Below are positions 7,092-10,584 of a stretch of DNA of 10,584 nt, piece by piece. How positions within the stretch are numbered: position 1 is the first letter of the stretch; each line of letters starts with the position of its first letter. Under the pieces are notes generated by a model that was not told where the DNA came from, ran no database searches, and saw nothing but the letters and a program-made list of their open reading frames with translations. The stretch spans positions 1 to 10,584 of the forward strand of contig NWUY0300103514.1 in assembly GCA_004151065.3 (NCBI GenBank), given 5' to 3'. Source of the DNA: Larix sibirica. Taxonomy: Eukaryota; Streptophyta; Pinopsida; Pinales; Pinaceae. A program made the position numbers and the translations under genes.

Positions 7092-9088
7092 ATGTAGACA
7101 AATCACAAATCTCATCATGATTATACAACATTTACAAGCATTGATATATTGACATTTAGTGAGTTCTTTTGGGAAAGTTACAACTAATTCCGATGTGAAA
7201 AATGACATAAAGGGTTTATGTTGAAATTAATGTCGTAATACATATCATTTTTTGACCCAAATGAAGCAGTGACACTTAGGGAAAGATGTAATCAAGTATG
7301 TATATATAGAAATTACATTCATTATCAATGGATATAACATAGACGTTCAGATTTGAAGTTTCATCTAGGGAATGCCAAATCTATAACACCCCTTTATGGA
7401 TGATAGTTTCTTCGTGAATTCTAGTTTTGGCTATTGGTTAGTTACTTGTAATGTGATGACATGTTAGACTCACTATCCCCCTTGCTAATTATTGTCTTAC
7501 TATGCGTTTACTTAATAATTGTTATGAGTACTCTCTTTATGTCATATGATGAGAAATGCATTGATATAAATGTATGACTAAGATGATTACTAATGATGAT
7601 TATAACAGATTATTCCCTTAATGTGTATTAATGACTATGTATTTTTACATCCGTAATGATTGTTGTTTATGTTTATGCCTTGGAATATTAGTATTGGTGA
7701 ATTTGACCATTCTAACCTTGGTTGTTATGCATGACTTTGGATGGGTGTTAGGAGATGCTATTTTGGACTCATCATCTCCTTGATTGATTTTTTCGGTTGA
7801 TTGATGGCCATGTTAAGACATGGAGACATATGTGTCCGTTTAGGTTAAAATTGGCATTGTGATTCCTTGATGTGATTAATGAGCATTAATACTCCTTAAT
7901 GTTGGTTAAGAACATTTATGTTCTTAATGATGGTTACTGAGCATTAATATTACTAGAGGTTGGATTATGATGAACCCATTCATGAATGTTATGGTTATTT
8001 ACATGTACTTGAGCTACAACGAATATGCTTTCTTATTATACTACTTTTAATCCCCGATGTTTAAAATTATGTTGCGTACAATGGTAATATTGGAAAGGGC
8101 CAATCTCTTATAGATTGAGATATTGAGGAAGAAGTGAGGTAATCCCATCAAAGGGAAAAGGATAATGTTCAATGAAGATGACTGAATTAACCATGTGCTT
8201 ATGTATCCTTGGGAAGGGTAAAAGACTTGAAAATGACTACTAAAGCTAATTGGGGTAAACAAGTTAAGGGGAATGAGTTGTGATATACCTTCACCCAATT
8301 TATGAAACTTGTAATTTCCCCTCATAAGCCTAATTTCTCCCATTCGGGAGTTGATGGGAAGAAACGGAAAACCAAGAGCCAATATTGGAAAGTGTTATTG
8401 CACTTGTAACAATCGTAAAAAGGGAGGTTTGCTTTGTAATCTGGGCCGATTAACCATCAAGGATGATTACAAATTTTGTGTTGAGTAGAAATTGGTTTTA
8501 TGGATAGTGATTTGGGGAGAGTAAATTGTTTGCTTCTATAACCTCATTTGAATGGATTGATGATGTTGGGAGTGTACTTGACCATGTGAGGGCACTAATG
8601 CTCTTTTGTGCCTAGAAATTGTTATTTTGGAACCTTGGGTTTCCACTTTCGAGTATGATAGTTTCCTAACCAAGGGTATTCATCAAGGGAAAAGGTGGTA
8701 CTAATATCCTTGCAGAGGAGTTCCACTACCAAGTGTGGTGATGTACCAACCATTGGAATTTATTAGGGGTGAGGTTTGTAGTAATAATTTTGCACACCAA
8801 TCCTCAGGGGGGTTTGCGGGTGCTATAAGACTAGGATTCCTCTTCACCACACTTTGGTTGATCAACTTGATACCTAATATGGATGTTAACTTGAGAATTA
8901 TGTGAGACATCAATTGAGTTTTGTGTCCCTACCCTTCATTGAGATTGAGCATTTCTTGGGGGGCAATACTTGGTTAAGGTATTTGCGTTGGTTAGTTGGA
9001 AAATGTCTCTTGGGTGTGATTTCCCCACTTGGTTAGTTTCCTATTTGAGGATAATTGGCTTGGACTGGATACTGGACTTCATCAAGGC
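7092..9088. other. Unassigned 2-kb stretch between the CACTA remnant and the LTR
   Basis: Frames at 8047-8382 and 8701-8913 (minus) have no motif I recognise and no neighbouring domain that would support them. The sequence could be an old LTR or other repeat, but I see no primer-binding site, polypurine tract plus LTR pair, transposase or polymerase motif. The only clear structure is the hairpin at 7906-7927. Confidence 0.4.
7906..7927. repeat. 22-bp hairpin flanked by 11-bp direct repeats
   Basis: ttaagaacat and atgttcttaa form perfect 10-base arms around a TT loop. The direct repeat gagcattaata occurs at 7881-7891 and 7939-7949, on either side. The arrangement is compact and symmetrical but AT-rich. 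It could be a tiny decayed foldback insertion or chance. Confidence 0.55.
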
Positions 9089-9445
9089 TGTAAGGGCCCT
9101 ACCATAACCCCCCTATTTTATCTATGCGCAAGGCCATAAGGACCATTAGTTAGTTAGTGGGTAGTTGTTTAATGTAAAAGGGCCTTCCTTATTGAGTAAA
9201 TTCCCTTAGGTGGTCATCCCTCATTAATAGTGGGACCACAAATAGTTGTACTTTGGATATTCAAGTACTATATATGGAGTAGTAAGATATGTAATGTGAA
9301 GTCAAGAATTACCATTGTATTTGGAGCTAGTGCTCTTGGAGGTTTCCCCCTTGAAGAAGCAAGTGAACATTGTTATGATCTATTTCATCTATTTTTCTTG
9401 TATTTTCTATCTTTTCTATGAATTTCTAGGTTTAATCATATTACA
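9089..9445 (+). mobile_element. 5' LTR of an LTR retrotransposon
   Basis: Seen: the stretch begins TGTAA (9089) and ends TTACA (9445), the short inverted ends typical of plant LTRs. It is followed after two bases by a primer-binding site. Inside are a TATA box (TATATAT, 9269-9275) and, further on, ggaggtttcccccttgaaga near 9338, which resembles the R-U5 part of many plant LTRs. A ttagttagttag run lies at 9146-9157. The length of about 357 bp is ordinary for a plant LTR. The five bases before it are aaggc, which would be the target duplication if the far end were known. The matching 3' LTR is outside the window, so superfamily (Copia or Gypsy) cannot be decided. The start is less certain than the end. 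Confidence 0.72.
9269..9275 (+). promoter_or_regulatory. Putative TATA box of the LTR promoter
   Basis: TATATAT about half way through the LTR, where U3 should end. Transcription would be expected to start some 30 bp downstream, near 9300. Confidence 0.45.
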
Positions 9446-9447
9446 AG

Positions 9448-9459
9448 TGGTAGCAGAGC
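9448..9459 (+). promoter_or_regulatory. Primer-binding site, initiator Met-tRNA type
   Basis: TGGTAGCAGAGC matches 11 of 12 bases of TGGTATCAGAGC, the complement of the 3' end of plant initiator Met-tRNA used to prime minus-strand DNA synthesis in most plant LTR retrotransposons. It sits two bases after the LTR end, the usual spacing. The mismatch is T to G at position 6. Confidence 0.78.
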
Positions 9460-10368
9460 TCTTTCTTGGGCCAAAAGGTAAGATGTCATCTTGGCATTTT
9501 TCACTCCAAAATTTGTTTATGTTCCATTTCAGTATTTGAAACTTGCATGTTACATCAAATACATAAGGAGGTAAATTGTATCCAAGTTTTAGCTTCTGGA
9601 TCGCTATACTTTTGGAGTTATACTTGGTCAAAGTGAAGGGAATTTTCCCTAAGGTTTGGTTCTTTAAATGAGTCATTTTGGTATTTTTGCTCCCATTTTT
9701 TTTGTGACACCTTAGGGTATGAAATCATAGGGTACAAAAAAGACACATGGAAGTAATTTGTTTCCAAGTTTAAATGTTTGGGTCATTACCATTTCAAAAA
9801 TGTAAGTCAGGCAATTTGAATAGCCCAAAAATTAGCCCTAAATAGGTGTCGAGGGTAAAATTGTTATATTTGAAGTTTTAGAACTCCAAATTGGGTGCTA
9901 ACAATTACATTGAAAAGAAGACAAAATATAGTACTTGTGGTATCAATCTCATATTTGTAATTGAAAAATTGGACACATGGAAGTCTGTACAAGTTCGCCC
10001 CTTTGAGAAAGCCAAAATCGTCAAAAACTACCTTTTTTTTGCTTGGCACATTAGAATTCAGTGAAACCTATGGAATTGCAGAGTAGACATACCAATCAGC
10101 TACAAAGAAAAAAAAATGTACTTAGAGCACATAAATTTAAAAGTTACAAAAGTCTCCATATTGTCTCCCCATCAGAGTTTTACAAGGTGATCTAAGAGGA
10201 TCTTTGTGATCGATCTAGAATGAAGTCTTCAAATGTTGAATAAAAGTACATCGTTGCATGGAGCTCATTGAGAGATTTTCGACGTGTGTTTCATCTCAAA
10301 CGAATAATGCATGCCCGAGATATTGCGTTTTGAAGTTTTGTCCAAACATGTTAAAATCTGCAAAGGGT
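9460..10368 (+). other. Retrotransposon leader or internal region without visible gag
   Basis: This stretch follows the primer-binding site, so it should be the element's 5' untranslated leader. No gag motif is found in any frame over more than 900 bp, only short frames (for example 9416-9676 minus and 9864-10049 minus) without domains. Either the leader is long, as in some large plant elements, or the element is non-autonomous, or other DNA has been inserted. Confidence 0.45.
9742..9984. repeat. 13-bp direct repeat pair in the leader
   Basis: gacacatggaagt is present at 9742-9754 and at 9972-9984, 230 bp apart. The stretch near 9565-9590 (ggaggtaaattgtatccaag) also resembles that at 9749-9768 (ggaagtaatttgtttccaag), so the leader may contain old, diverged internal repeats. 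Confidence 0.5.
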
Positions 10369-10380
10369 TGCCACGTGGCA
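10369..10380. promoter_or_regulatory. 12-bp palindrome TGCCACGTGGCA containing a G-box
   Basis: A perfect palindrome around CACGTG, the core bound by plant bZIP and bHLH factors, in the CCACGTGG context favoured in ABRE/G-box sites. It opens a block dense in TGCCA/TGGCA motifs. Factor binding is inferred from the motif only. Confidence 0.5.
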
Positions 10381-10476
10381 CCCAAATGCCACATGTAAAC
10401 TTAGCATGATGCTACATCATATATTGTACTGCCAACTGGGATGCCAAATCACCAATATGAACTTGCCAGTCATCCC

Positions 10477-10584
10477 ACTGTTTTCCATGTGGCACTACGT
10501 GAGGTTGCCACGTCAACGCTGTCAGGCCACGTGGCACCGCAGCATTGACTTGGCAACCTCACGTAGTGCCACATGGAAAACAGT
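10477..10584. repeat. 108-bp near-perfect palindrome centred on GCCACGTGGC
   Basis: The left arm starts actgttttccatgtggcact at 10477, and the right arm ends with its exact complement at 10584. The outer 34 bases of each arm pair perfectly. Six mismatched pairs lie nearer the centre (10511/10550, 10517/10544 and four in 10522-10525/10536-10539). The centre is gccacgtggc at 10526-10535, so there is no real loop. The window ends exactly at the last paired base, so the arms may be longer. It could be a foldback/MITE-like insertion or a structured part of the retroelement leader. Confidence 0.95.

Noticed and set aside
7380-7395. ataacacccc as the start of a long Gypsy-type LTR
   Set aside because: It resembles the TGTAACACCC start of some LTRs but lacks the leading TG, and no matching end, primer site or polypurine tract was found for it.
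8047-8382. 111-codon minus-strand frame as a gene
   Set aside because: It is the longest frame in the window, but it has no recognisable domain, no supporting neighbour and a composition typical of translated AT-rich DNA.

Overview
The window looks like intergenic DNA from a land plant with a large, repeat-rich nuclear genome. It is AT-rich, has no intact long reading frame, and has no tRNA, rRNA, CRISPR array or prokaryotic operon. It holds decayed pieces of three plant transposable-element classes: a CACTA (En/Spm) DNA transposon, a non-LTR retrotransposon (LINE), and an LTR retrotransposon that enters from the right. A seed plant is the natural reading, but the species cannot be told from the sequence. 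No host gene is recognised. The element calls come from reading conserved motifs by eye, without a database search.

Layout. (1) 198-410, minus: a short charged, coiled-coil-like reading frame with one internal stop, identity unknown. (2) 1023-2007, minus: a LINE remnant in which a DUF4283-like ORF1 piece lies about 150 bp from an RNase H domain; the endonuclease and reverse transcriptase that should separate them are absent. (3) 2008-4167: no recognisable genes, but three short direct-repeat clusters (30, 26 and 74 bp periods) and one spaced 19-bp repeat pair. (4) 4168-6725, minus: a CACTA Tnp2 transposase pseudogene, the best-supported feature. The core domain, DUF4216 and an acidic tail can be followed through stops and frameshifts. 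The segment that normally holds DUF4218 is missing across a junction that stays in frame. Two in-phase tandem duplications (60 and 57 bp) and a likely 103-bp intron belong to it or its 5' flank. (5) 7092-9088: unassigned, with one small hairpin. (6) 9089-9445, plus: an LTR with TGTAA/TTACA ends and a TATA box, followed at 9448-9459 by a primer-binding site close to plant initiator-Met tRNA. The untranslated leader runs off the right edge. (7) 10369-10584: a block dense in TGCCA/TGGCA and ACGT cores, ending in a 108-bp near-perfect palindrome centred on CACGTG.

Nothing here appears to encode a working protein. The points worth following up are the in-frame loss of DUF4218, the DUF4283-to-RNase H junction, the in-phase repeat expansions in a transposase, and the G-box-centred palindrome in or beside a retrotransposon leader.
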